From: Pseudomonadota bacterium
Lineage (GTDB): Bacteria > Pseudomonadota > Alphaproteobacteria > Rhizobiales > Xanthobacteraceae
Reading direction: 5' to 3'
DNA length: 64,000 nucleotides
Assembly (NCBI GenBank): GCA_023404675.1
Contig: JAEYAW010000030.1
Coordinates: forward strand, 588,818 to 652,817
A model generated the notes under the pieces. It worked only from the letters and a program-made list of their open reading frames with translations, was not told the origin of the DNA and ran no database searches. Each line of letters begins with the position of its first letter. The first letter of the stretch is position 1. The position numbers and the translations under genes are program-made. Below are positions 8,985 to 16,367 of this stretch, piece by piece.

Positions 8985-9596
8985 ATGGTGTCGTTTTTCG
9001 GGTCGCAATCACGCCTTGCATCTCGTCTGTGGATGGTCGTCGTCGCCATGTTGCTGGTGTCTTTTGCCGAGCCGGCGATGGCACAGCAACGCGGACCGCG
9101 CGCGTCTTCACCCGACCATTACAACGCCGATGAATTGGGGGCGGCAGGACGTCGGTTTTTCGGTAACGTCTCGCGCGGCCTCGCTTCGGTGATCGAGCGG
9201 GCCGTCAGCCAGTTCGGCCTGCCCAACGGCTATGTGCTCGGCGAGGAAGGCAGCGGCGCGCTGGTGGCGGGCCTGCGCTATGGCGAGGGCACTCTCTACA
9301 CCAAGAACGCAGGCGACCTGCGGGTCTACTGGCAGGGGCCCTCGGTCGGCTTCGACTGGGGCGGCGACGGGGCGCGCACCATGATGCTGATCTACAACCT
9401 GCCCGCCACGGATGCGATCTACCAGCGCTTCGCCGGCATCGATGGCTCGGCCTATGTCATCGGCGGGTTCGGGATGACGGCGCTCACGGCCAACAACATC
9501 GTCGTCGTTCCGATCCGGTCCGGTCTCGGCCTGCGGCTCGGGGCCAATATCGGTTACCTGAAGTTCACGCCGCGTCCGACCTGGAATCCATTCTGA
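8985..9596 (+). CDS. EipA/DUF1134 family envelope protein
   Basis: EipA-family proteins are periplasmic, conserved in Alphaproteobacteria and linked to envelope integrity in Brucella. The product (203 residues from ATG 8985) has a signal peptide with a hydrophobic core (MVVVAMLLVSF) and cleavage after AMA. The body holds the family core of glycine-rich beta strands: YVLGEEGSGALVAGLRYGEG, VGFDWGGDGAR and YVIGGFGMTALTANNIVVVP. A GTG at 8895 with GGGGAAA upstream would add 30 residues before the signal; I prefer 8985 because the signal then starts at the N-terminus. It is divergent from the YHS gene. Confidence 0.8.
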   Translation: MVSFFGSQSRLASRLWMVVVAMLLVSFAEPAMAQQRGPRASSPDHYNADELGAAGRRFFGNVSRGLASVIERAVSQFGLPNGYVLGEEGSGALVAGLRYGEGTLYTKNAGDLRVYWQGPSVGFDWGGDGARTMMLIYNLPATDAIYQRFAGIDGSAYVIGGFGMTALTANNIVVVPIRSGLGLRLGANIGYLKFTPRPTWNPF

Positions 9597-9719
9597 TCCC
9601 GGAAACCGGGAGGTTTACCCCGAACCTCTGCGGAGATTCACGTTAACAGCGCCCCGCGCTGGCCTTCCGCCGCAGGCCCGTGCCATGGTACCTGATCGCT
9701 TTCCGCGGGGATATTGTCG

Positions 9720-10991
9720 ATGATCGAGCCGATCATGTATCTGGCGATCGGTTTTCTGGTCGCCATGCTTCTTGGCCTGATGGTTCTGCCGCTGGTCCAC
9801 AACCGCGCGGTCCGGCTCACCACCAAGCGGCTGGAAGCCTCGACCCCGATTTCCATGGCGGAAATTCAGGCCGACAAGGACCAGCTCCGGGCCGAATTCG
9901 CCATGTCTGCGCGCCGGCTCGAACTGAGCGTCGATCAGCTCAAGAACAAGGCCACCAACCAGCTCGCCGAACTCGGCAAGAAGACCGACGCTATCAACCG
10001 GCTCAAGATCGAGTTGAGCGAAAAGAGCGCCCGGATTTTCGAGCTGGAAGCGCGCGAACGCGGTGCCAGGGACCAGCTCAAGCTGACCGAGGAGGAGTTC
10101 GCGGCCAAGACCGAATTGCTGCGCGTCGCCGAACAGGCGCTGGAGGAGAAGCGCGGCGCGCTTCTGCGTCTGACCACCGAACTGTCGGATCGTTCAATGC
10201 TGGCGGACACGAGGCAGGTGGAGCTGGTTGCCGTGCGCACGCAGATCGAGAGTCTGCAGGCGCGTGTCGGCGAGGCGGAGAAGGAATTCCATGCCACTCA
10301 GGAGCGGCTCGACCGCGAAAAGGGCGAGTCGGCGACCGCAACGCGCGACCTCGGCGAGGAGCGCGAACGGGTGGGAAGCCTGACACGGCGGGTGGCCGAT
10401 CTGGACGAGCAGCTTCTGGCGCAGATCCGTGAGGCCGAAACGCTCGGCGGGCGCGTCGTCGATCTGGAGCACCGGCTGGCGGTCAGCGAGCAGGAGAACG
10501 CCGATCTGCGCCGGCAGATCATGGCCGCGACGGAGGCCGCCAAGGCCCTCCACTCGGATGTCTCCGCGCGGCATGGGGCCGACCCTGTCGAGAGTCTGCG
10601 GGCAGAGAAAGCCGCGCTGCAAAGCCAGCTCACCGCCGAGCAGGAGGCGCGCGGCAAGGCCCAGCGCGAGTTAAGTGCGATGCAGGCGCAGACCGAGAAC
10701 GCATGGGCGACCGAACGCATGGAAAACGCCCTGCTGCGCGAGCGCATCAACGATATCGCGGCCGAAGTCGCCAAAATGGCGATGACGCTCGAAGGCCCGA
10801 ATTCGCCCATCGAGGCGATCCTGTCCGGCGAAACGACCGGGCAGCAGAGCGCCCAAGCCTCGGCGGTCACGCCGATCTCCGCTGGCGCCTCTCCGCCGGC
10901 ACCGGCCCCTGCGGTCGCGGGTGGGACTCTGGCCGACCGGATCCGGGCGCTGCAATCCCACGCCTCGCGCGCTGCGCGGCAAGCGGGCTGA
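9720..10991 (+). CDS. Membrane-anchored coiled-coil protein of unknown function
   Basis: A 423-residue protein with a single N-terminal transmembrane helix (about residues 5-28) followed by roughly 300 residues of heptad-rich, Glu/Arg/Leu/Ala-rich coiled coil, then an Ala/Pro-rich linker and a short basic C-terminus (IRALQSHASRAARQAG). No enzymatic motif is visible. Such architecture is typical of structural envelope or division-associated proteins, but no function can be assigned. ATG 9720 is used; an in-frame TTG at 9714 lies closer to the GGGG ribosome-binding site and would add two residues. It is followed by the tRNA-Val gene. Confidence 0.7.
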   Translation: MIEPIMYLAIGFLVAMLLGLMVLPLVHNRAVRLTTKRLEASTPISMAEIQADKDQLRAEFAMSARRLELSVDQLKNKATNQLAELGKKTDAINRLKIELSEKSARIFELEARERGARDQLKLTEEEFAAKTELLRVAEQALEEKRGALLRLTTELSDRSMLADTRQVELVAVRTQIESLQARVGEAEKEFHATQERLDREKGESATATRDLGEERERVGSLTRRVADLDEQLLAQIREAETLGGRVVDLEHRLAVSEQENADLRRQIMAATEAAKALHSDVSARHGADPVESLRAEKAALQSQLTAEQEARGKAQRELSAMQAQTENAWATERMENALLRERINDIAAEVAKMAMTLEGPNSPIEAILSGETTGQQSAQASAVTPISAGASPPAPAPAVAGGTLADRIRALQSHASRAARQAG

Positions 10992-11127
10992 AAGGGCGGG
11001 TCGAACGCGGGGCCAACCAGCGACGGGCAGCCCAATCGCGACCTCGCACAGAGTAGCGCTTGACACCCCTGCCCCCCGCCCGTAAATCGGCGTTCTTCGC
11101 GGCAGCGCTTGGCCTGTCGCGCGGTTC

Positions 11128-11202
11128 GGGCGCATAGCTCAGCGGGAGAGCGTTCCCTTCACACGGGAGAGGTCCAAGGTTCGATCCCTTGTGCGCCCAC
11201 CA
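11128..11202 (+). tRNA. tRNA-Val (anticodon CAC)
   Basis: The cloverleaf can be drawn completely: 7-bp acceptor stem (GGGCGCA / TGCGCCC), D-arm, an anticodon stem TTCCC/GGGAG closing the 7-nt loop TTCACAC with anticodon CAC, and a T-arm containing GGTTCGATCC. The discriminator A is followed by an encoded CCA end. It reads GUG valine codons, among the commonest valine codons in this GC-rich genome. Confidence 0.97.
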
Positions 11203-11246
11203 TGTCCCGCCTGACCATCTCCGGGCAGATACGGCGGCACGCATAA

Positions 11247-11681
11247 ATGACCCCCACCCCATCTGACGACATCGCCGCCCGGATGACCGCCGAGGGCTGG
11301 TCAATTGTGCCGGACGACGGCTTCATCGCCTATGTCGGGCCGTTCTGGCATCGCATCGAGGACAATGCCGACGTCTACGCGGTGGCGACCGACGCGCGGC
11401 ACAAGAATCGACGCGGCCTCGTCCAGGGCGGCCTGCTGATGACCTTCGCCGACCGCACGCTCGGGATGACGGCACGGATCGCGAGCGGGGCAGCGGCCGT
11501 CGCCACCATCCAGCTCGACACCCATTTCATCGACGCCGGACGGATCGGCGACCTGCTGATCTCGCGGCCGCAGGTGGTGCGCACCACCAGGACACTGATC
11601 TTCCTGCGCACCGACATCACCGCCGACGGCCGCGTCGTCTCGTCCAGCAACGCGGTGTTCAAGACGGTCCGGCATTCGTAG
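11247..11681 (+). CDS. PaaI-family hotdog-fold thioesterase
   Basis: The hotdog fold hydrolyses acyl-CoA thioesters. The 144-residue product has the long-helix segment NRRGLVQGGLLMTFADRTLG, in which the G-G-X2-T/A-X2-D pattern characteristic of PaaI/DUF4442-type thioesterases supplies the catalytic carboxylate (D of FADRTLG). The next strands (AVATIQLDTHFIDAGRIGDLL) complete the fold. The natural substrate is unknown. ATG 11247 gives the full domain. It lies 44 bp after the tRNA gene and is convergent with the ThDP-enzyme gene. Confidence 0.82.
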   Translation: MTPTPSDDIAARMTAEGWSIVPDDGFIAYVGPFWHRIEDNADVYAVATDARHKNRRGLVQGGLLMTFADRTLGMTARIASGAAAVATIQLDTHFIDAGRIGDLLISRPQVVRTTRTLIFLRTDITADGRVVSSSNAVFKTVRHS

Positions 11682-11696
11682 AGCCTTGTCCGCCGC

Positions 11697-11708
11697 AGTG
11701 GAGACCGG
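11697..11708 (+). repeat. Intergenic repeat core AGTGGAGACCGG
   Basis: This 12-mer, followed by a CTCGC that resembles the TTCGC of the copy at 40929-40940, lies in the short gap between two convergent genes. It looks like a degraded member of the palindromic repeat family described at 28640 and 40915. Confidence 0.4.
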
Positions 11709-11749
11709 CTCGCCGAAATCCGCGCCGGATCGCCTGCCGGCGCCTTGTC

Positions 11750-13294
11750 TTACATCACCACTTCGATCAGCCGCGGACCTTCGGCCGACAGCGCCTCGTC
11801 CAGAGCGGCGTTGAGCTCATCGGCCGTGGTCACGGCACGGCCGGGAACGCCCATCCCCTTCGCCAGCGAAACGAAGTCGAGGTCCGGCCGGTCGAGCGTC
11901 AGCATGTCGGTGGCGCGCTGGCCCGGCTCGCCCGCGCCGACGCCATCGAACTCGCCGCGCAGGATCTGATACTTGCGGTTTGCGAACACGATGGTGGTGA
12001 CGTTGAGGTTCTCGCGCGCCTGCGTCCACAGCGACTGGATCGTGTACATCGCGCTGCCGTCGCCGACCATGCAGATCACCCGCCGGTCGGGCGCGGCGAT
12101 CGCGGCGCCGGTCGCGACCGGCGGCGAGAAGCCGATCGAGCCGCCCATGTTCTGCAGCCAGTCGTGCGGCTTCGCCGCCGCCGTCGGCGGAAAGAAGCCG
12201 CGCCCGGTGGTGATCGACTCGTCCACCACGATGGCGTTCTCGGGAATCGCGACCGCAATCGCCTGCGCGATGCTGGCGTGATTCAGCGCGCCGGTCGGCC
12301 GCACGGGTGCAGCGAAATTCTGCACCACGGCGTCCTGCGGCTTGGCGCCAAGCGCATCGGCCAGGGCTTCCAGCGCCGCGACGGAATTGTCGCCGGGCGA
12401 GCACATGCGGTGCACGTCGCAGCCCTGCGGCTTCAACAGGCTGGGCTTGTTGGGATAGGCGAAGAAGGCGACCGGATCGGCGGCCTCGACCAGCACGATA
12501 TGGCGGAAGTCCCGGAGGATCGGCAGCGCCTGCTCGATCACGTACGGAATCCGGTCGATCGAGAAACGCCCCGCCCCGCGCGCCATGCGCGGATTGTAGG
12601 TCTGGCCCATCACCTTGCAGCCGGTCTTGCCGGCGATGCGCGAGGCGAGCGCAAGGCCCTTCTCGGTCAGGGCATGGCCGGTCATCAGCAGCAGTGTCGG
12701 CTCGCCCGAGCGCAGCACGCGCGCCGCCTCCGCGACGGCCTCCGGCGCGTAGCTTGCAATCTGCGCGGCGGGCTTGACCTCTGCGATGCCCTCGGCCTCG
12801 TTCCACGCCGTATCGGCGGGCAGGATCAGCGTGGCGATCTGCGGCGGGCTGCTTTTGGCGGCGGCGATCGCATCGGCGCCGTCGCGCGCCACCGATTTCG
12901 CATCGGGCGAGGTCCGGACCCAGGCCGACATCGGCCGCGCCAACCCCTCGATATCGGAGGTCAGCGGCGCGTTATAGGCGATGTGGTAGGTGGCATGCTG
13001 GCCGACGATGTTAACGATGCCGGAATTCGCCTTCTTGGCATTGTGCAGATTGGCGAGGCCGTTCGACAGTCCCGGCCCGAGATGCAGCAAGGTCGAAGCC
13101 GGCGTTTCCTTGATCCGGAAATAACCGTCGGCCGCCCCCGTCACCACGCCCTCGAACAGGCCGAGCACGCAGCGCATTCCCTCGACGCGATCGAGCGCCG
13201 CGACGAAATGCATCTCGGACGTTCCCGGATTGGTGAAGCAGACGTTCACGCCGCCCGCGACCAGCGTCCGCACCAGGCTCTCAGCACCGTTCAT
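11750..13294 (-). CDS. Thiamine diphosphate-dependent enzyme, acetolactate synthase large-subunit-like
   Basis: A 514-residue ThDP enzyme with the three-domain fold of the acetohydroxyacid synthase/benzoylformate decarboxylase superfamily. The N-terminal pyrimidine-binding domain carries the essential Glu in GLFEGVVTGAADGY; the C-terminal domain has the ThDP/Mg motif starting GDGSAMYTIQSLW and ending near NRKY. No small regulatory subunit gene is adjacent, and the protein is shorter than biosynthetic IlvB (about 560-590), so a role outside branched-chain synthesis is likely. The substrate cannot be told. ATG 13294 is preceded by GAGAGGG; a GTG two codons earlier is less well placed. It is monocistronic, convergent with the thioesterase and divergent from the L,D-transpeptidase gene. 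Confidence 0.85.
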   Translation of the reverse strand: MNGAESLVRTLVAGGVNVCFTNPGTSEMHFVAALDRVEGMRCVLGLFEGVVTGAADGYFRIKETPASTLLHLGPGLSNGLANLHNAKKANSGIVNIVGQHATYHIAYNAPLTSDIEGLARPMSAWVRTSPDAKSVARDGADAIAAAKSSPPQIATLILPADTAWNEAEGIAEVKPAAQIASYAPEAVAEAARVLRSGEPTLLLMTGHALTEKGLALASRIAGKTGCKVMGQTYNPRMARGAGRFSIDRIPYVIEQALPILRDFRHIVLVEAADPVAFFAYPNKPSLLKPQGCDVHRMCSPGDNSVAALEALADALGAKPQDAVVQNFAAPVRPTGALNHASIAQAIAVAIPENAIVVDESITTGRGFFPPTAAAKPHDWLQNMGGSIGFSPPVATGAAIAAPDRRVICMVGDGSAMYTIQSLWTQARENLNVTTIVFANRKYQILRGEFDGVGAGEPGQRATDMLTLDRPDLDFVSLAKGMGVPGRAVTTADELNAALDEALSAEGPRLIEVVM

Positions 13295-13506
13295 TGTCAC
13301 CCTCTCGTGTTCCTGCGATTCCGATCAATCATCGTTTGAGACCGCAGTCAAAGGAAGTTCGCCGCGCGAAAAGCTGCCATGGCGTTTGCACACGCACCGG
13401 ATGATCGGCGACCGCCCGTCGCCAGACAGACCGCGCAATCACACTGCCATGCAAAGACGAACCATCCTGAAATCAATTCACGTGGGCGTGGGTTGCCAAG
13501 GCCAGC

Positions 13507-13522
13507 GAAATGTGGCCATTTC
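13507..13522. promoter_or_regulatory. 16-bp palindrome upstream of the L,D-transpeptidase gene
   Basis: GAAATG-TGGC-CATTTC is a perfect inverted repeat (6-bp arms) ending 35 bp before the ATG at 13558, in the 263-bp divergent region shared with the ThDP-enzyme gene. It could be an operator; no cognate regulator is adjacent. Confidence 0.35.
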
Positions 13523-13557
13523 GGCTGCAACTAAGGCAGGAAGAAGGGCTTGGAATC

Positions 13558-14136
13558 ATGCGTTTTGGACGAACCCTGATCGCATCGCTCATCACGGCCT
13601 CCGTGGCGCTCGCCTGGCCGGGTGGCGCGTCGGCCGAGCCCTCGGGTGAAACCGCGCTGAGCTTCCTGTTTCCGTCATTCAGCACCAGCTCAAGTCCGGT
13701 TCCTCGCCAGACGGTGATGTACAACAGCAACCTGCCGCCGGGCTCCATCGAAGTGAACACCCGCGAGCGCAGACTCTATTTCATTACCGGCAACGGCCAG
13801 GCGATCCGCTACGGCATCGGCGTCGGCCGTGATGGATTCCGCTGGTCCGGCGTCCACCGCGTCACTGCCAAGAAGGAATGGCCGAGCTGGACCCCTCCGG
13901 CCCAGATGCTCCGCCGGCGCCCTGACCTGCCCCGCTTCATGGAAGGCGGACCGGACAATCCGCTGGGTGCCCGCGCGATGTATCTCGGATCAACGCTCTA
14001 CCGGATTCACGGCTCCAACGAGCCCGAGACCATCGGGCAGGCGGTGTCGTCCGGCTGCTTCCGGATGGTCAACGAGGACGTGATCGATCTTTACAATCGC
14101 GTTGCGGTGGGGGCGACGGTGGTCGTCAAGAACTGA
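13558..14136 (+). CDS. L,D-transpeptidase (YkuD domain)
   Basis: These periplasmic enzymes form 3-3 crosslinks in peptidoglycan or attach proteins to it. The 192-residue product has a Sec signal peptide cleaved after GGASA (about residue 26), then the YkuD domain starting at SIEVNTRERRLYF. The catalytic motif HGSNEP...SSGCFRM supplies His151 and Cys167. ATG 13558 gives a clean signal peptide and has AAGGG upstream; a frame-open ATG at 13510 would add 16 residues. The gene overlaps no neighbour; a DUF2927 gene on the same strand follows after 82 bp and may be co-transcribed. Confidence 0.9.
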   Translation: MRFGRTLIASLITASVALAWPGGASAEPSGETALSFLFPSFSTSSSPVPRQTVMYNSNLPPGSIEVNTRERRLYFITGNGQAIRYGIGVGRDGFRWSGVHRVTAKKEWPSWTPPAQMLRRRPDLPRFMEGGPDNPLGARAMYLGSTLYRIHGSNEPETIGQAVSSGCFRMVNEDVIDLYNRVAVGATVVVKN

Positions 14137-14218
14137 GTCATCGTTCGTCCCACACAGCTTCGCGAAATCCTCCGACATTTGCTTGCGCGGCGCGCCTGCT
14201 TCCGGCAGCGTCGCACAA

Positions 14219-15049
14219 ATGTCAAAAAAATTGCGCCGCTCCCTCTCTCTCGCGCGCCTGATGCTGGTCTCGCATCTTATGGCGTTGCTTGTCGTCAGCC
14301 CATTGGCACTGCCTTTGCGCGATGGCGCGGAATCCGCCGAGGCGCGCGCTGTGGGCCGGTCGCAGGCCCGGAAAACCCAGTTCACCGACGACGAGATCAT
14401 CGAGGGCTTCCTGCGCACGGCGTTCGGCGCTGAATATCATCTGGCTGGGCGGGTCGACCGCATCCGGAAATATGACAGGCCGGTGCGGATCGCGGTGGGC
14501 GGCATATCCCGCCCCGACCGTCACACGGAACTGGCGCGGATCGTGTCGGACATCGCCCGTCGCGTCCGGCATCTCGATATCGCGCTGGCGGACGAGGACT
14601 CCGAGGCGAATGTCGATGTCGTGTTCGTCCGCGAGCGCGAACTGCCAAGAACACTCGCCAGACTTTATGGCCGGGACCGCGCCCGCGATATCACCGAATC
14701 GCTGGACCCGCAGTGTCTCTCCGGCTTCCGCAAGAACGATGCCTTCGAGATCGAACATTCCGACGTGATCCTCAGCATCGACACGGGCGAGTTCACCTTC
14801 CGCGATTGCGCCTATGAAGAATTGCTGCAATCGCTCGGGCCGATCAACGACACCGACCTGCCCTGGACCATGTTCAACGACGACGTGCGGATGGGACATT
14901 TCGGCATGTACGATCAGTATCTGCTGAACCTGCTTTATGATCCGCGCGTCCGCCCCGGCATGACCATCACACAGGTGAAGGATCTTCTTCCGCAGATTCT
15001 GCCGGAGGTACGGGCCTGGGTGGAGGCCAATAACAACTCGCCGCGATGA
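14219..15049 (+). CDS. DUF2927 family protein, exported
   Basis: A 276-residue protein whose N-terminus (basic SKKLRRS then a hydrophobic stretch LMLVSHLMALLVVSPLALPL) looks like a signal peptide or anchor. The body has the DUF2927 pattern: FTDDEIIEGFLRTAFGAEYH near the start, a central VDVVFVRERELP segment, an IEHSDVILSIDTGEFTFRDC strand, and a C-terminal LLYDPRVRPGMT that recurs in this family. The family is secreted or lipid-anchored and its function is unknown; the fold has been compared with metallopeptidase-like domains, but no HExxH is present here. ATG 14219 follows the L,D-transpeptidase gene and sets the signal at the N-terminus. Confidence 0.75.
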   Translation: MSKKLRRSLSLARLMLVSHLMALLVVSPLALPLRDGAESAEARAVGRSQARKTQFTDDEIIEGFLRTAFGAEYHLAGRVDRIRKYDRPVRIAVGGISRPDRHTELARIVSDIARRVRHLDIALADEDSEANVDVVFVRERELPRTLARLYGRDRARDITESLDPQCLSGFRKNDAFEIEHSDVILSIDTGEFTFRDCAYEELLQSLGPINDTDLPWTMFNDDVRMGHFGMYDQYLLNLLYDPRVRPGMTITQVKDLLPQILPEVRAWVEANNNSPR

Positions 15050-15065
15050 GTCCGCGCCGGATATG

Positions 15066-15120
15066 CCATCATCAAGACGGTGCGAGACGACTATTCCATC
15101 ATCATGGCGTTGTGAGACGA
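15066..15120 (+). repeat. Two-copy direct repeat, 30-bp period
   Basis: Units at 15066-15090 and 15096-15120 start CCATCATCA and end GAGACGA, matching at 21 of 25 positions and spaced exactly 30 bp apart. They lie just after the DUF2927 stop. A local duplication is the simplest explanation; two units are too few and too divergent for a CRISPR array. Confidence 0.5.
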
Positions 15121-15210
15121 ATGCCGTCCCGCTTTCAAAAGCCGCAAGTCTCGAAGGCGACGGCCGGCTCCATCGCGCACGGCAAAAGCAACAGACGAGC
15201 CGGTCGGGCC

Positions 15211-15735
15211 TCAGCCGGCCCGGCGGTTGCGCTTGGCAGGGCGCGCGGGCGCCTCGGGTGCGGGAGCCGCATCCACGATCGAAAGCCTCCCCCCGCGGAA
15301 GGTATAAACTCCCGCGCGCGCACCGTGGATGTAAGTCAGCACAACGACACGCTGGCCGCCGGGATCGTTGGAGATCTCAACGCGATCCGGTGCACCGATC
15401 CCGCGCGCGACATCGCACTCGGTATGTCCCAGCGCCACCGATCCCGTAACCGGCGGGGGTGCGGCGGCGTTGCCGTCGGAGAGCGCATTGGCATCCGCCG
15501 GTGCGGTCATGCCGGGGCACTGCCCGTCGGCACTGATGAGATCGTTGGGGGTGATTGCCGCAGTCGGGGTCAGCGGCGGCGTTTCGATCGACAGGGAACG
15601 ATTGAAGATCCGGCTCTGTCCGCTGAACCAGCGGGCGTCCTGGACCGAAAAGTCTGACAGGGAAGCCCCGCATCCGGCCAACAGGGCAGGTGCGAACAAC
15701 AGAACGATCCAGCGCGGTTCTACACGTCTACGCAT
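15211..15735 (-). CDS. Small lipoprotein of unknown function
   Basis: A 174-residue protein with a type II signal peptide: basic MRRRVEPRW, hydrophobic VLLFAPALLAGC with Cys as the predicted lipidated residue (about 21). The mature part has a Pro/Ala-rich middle and a compact C-terminal half (TECDVARGIGAPDRVEIS, then RVVVLTYIHG) that resembles small outer-membrane lipoproteins of the BamE/SmpA-like type, with a strand-rich ending. The tail is basic (PARPAKRNRRAG). I do not assign a function. ATG 15735 was chosen over GTG 15738. The gene is monocistronic with a 133-bp upstream gap that contains a TTAACCAT motif. Confidence 0.7.
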   Translation of the reverse strand: MRRRVEPRWIVLLFAPALLAGCGASLSDFSVQDARWFSGQSRIFNRSLSIETPPLTPTAAITPNDLISADGQCPGMTAPADANALSDGNAAAPPPVTGSVALGHTECDVARGIGAPDRVEISNDPGGQRVVVLTYIHGARAGVYTFRGGRLSIVDAAPAPEAPARPAKRNRRAG

Positions 15736-15864
15736 CACAATCCGAAATCAGGCGAGTTGTGGAGGGCACCCCGTTTGAAAGGTATCTCAACCACCGCTTT
15801 GCGTCATGACCATGGCTTGGGACAAGGTCGGGGAATGAATAACCAGATTTATCGTTAAATTGCG

Positions 15865-15872
15865 ATGGTTAA
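15865..15872 (-). promoter_or_regulatory. TTAACCAT motif, possible CtrA half-site
   Basis: On the minus strand TTAACCAT is followed nine bases later by TTTAACG, upstream of the lipoprotein gene. The 8-mer matches the half-site reported for Caulobacter CtrA. The spacing to the second TTAA is ten, not the canonical seven, so this is weak. Confidence 0.3.
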
Positions 15873-16324
15873 TTGCCACGGCGCACCCATCGGCCGCCTT
15901 CGTCCATCTGCCAGTACGTGACATCGAGCCCCCTCGCCCGGCTGTCTTTCCACGCGGAACGCGCCCCTTGCAGCGCCTCCTCGTCGTCTCCGTTGAAAAT
16001 CAGCACCACACGCTCGTAGTCCGCCGCGTCCGTCGGCAGGGTTGCGTTGTCCACGAGGAACCGCACCGACGCCGCGTTGGGATTGGCGTCGGAAACCATC
16101 AGCACGATGGGCTGATCCGACAGGTCGCGCTCGCGGAATGTCACGTGCGGCAGGAACGAATCGTCGCGATACGTCCACAGGTGGCCGTCGAGCGCATCCA
16201 CGCGCTCCTCCGACCCCGCCTGCACGACCACGCGCCAGCCGCGCTGGAGCGAGCGCTCCAGCAGCGTCGGCAGAACGCCTTCGAGCGGCTGATTCTGCAG
16301 ATGATAGAACAGTACCTCCGTCAT
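15869..16324 (-). CDS. holC: DNA polymerase III chi subunit HolC
   Basis: HolC (chi) joins the clamp-loader complex to single-stranded-DNA-binding protein at the replication fork. The 151-residue product starts MTEVLFYHLQ and contains the family pattern LLERSLQRGWRVVVQ, then the VDALDGHLWTYRDDSFLPH segment (the D-LW--DD--FLPH motif), QPIVLMVSD and ERVVLIFNGDDEEAL. It follows pepA by 43 bp in the same direction, an arrangement common in Proteobacteria. The length is typical. No partner psi gene (holD) is in the window, as expected for Alphaproteobacteria. Confidence 0.93.
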   Translation of the reverse strand: MTEVLFYHLQNQPLEGVLPTLLERSLQRGWRVVVQAGSEERVDALDGHLWTYRDDSFLPHVTFRERDLSDQPIVLMVSDANPNAASVRFLVDNATLPTDAADYERVVLIFNGDDEEALQGARSAWKDSRARGLDVTYWQMDEGGRWVRRGN

Positions 16325-16367
16325 CGGCCTGCCCCTGTCGCCGCGCGCGACGGCATCGTCTTCAAGA

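Noticed and set aside
9598..9627. Terminator after the EipA-like gene
   Set aside because: Two small hairpins (CCCGG-AAA-CCGGG and AGGTT-N7-AACCT) are visible but lack a T-run and have weak stems, so I did not call a terminator.
11750..13294. Biosynthetic acetohydroxyacid synthase ilvB
   Set aside because: No ilvN small-subunit gene follows and the protein is shorter than IlvB, so the specific assignment is not supported.
15066..15120. CRISPR array
   Set aside because: Only two diverged units, a 5-bp gap between them, and no cas genes nearby.
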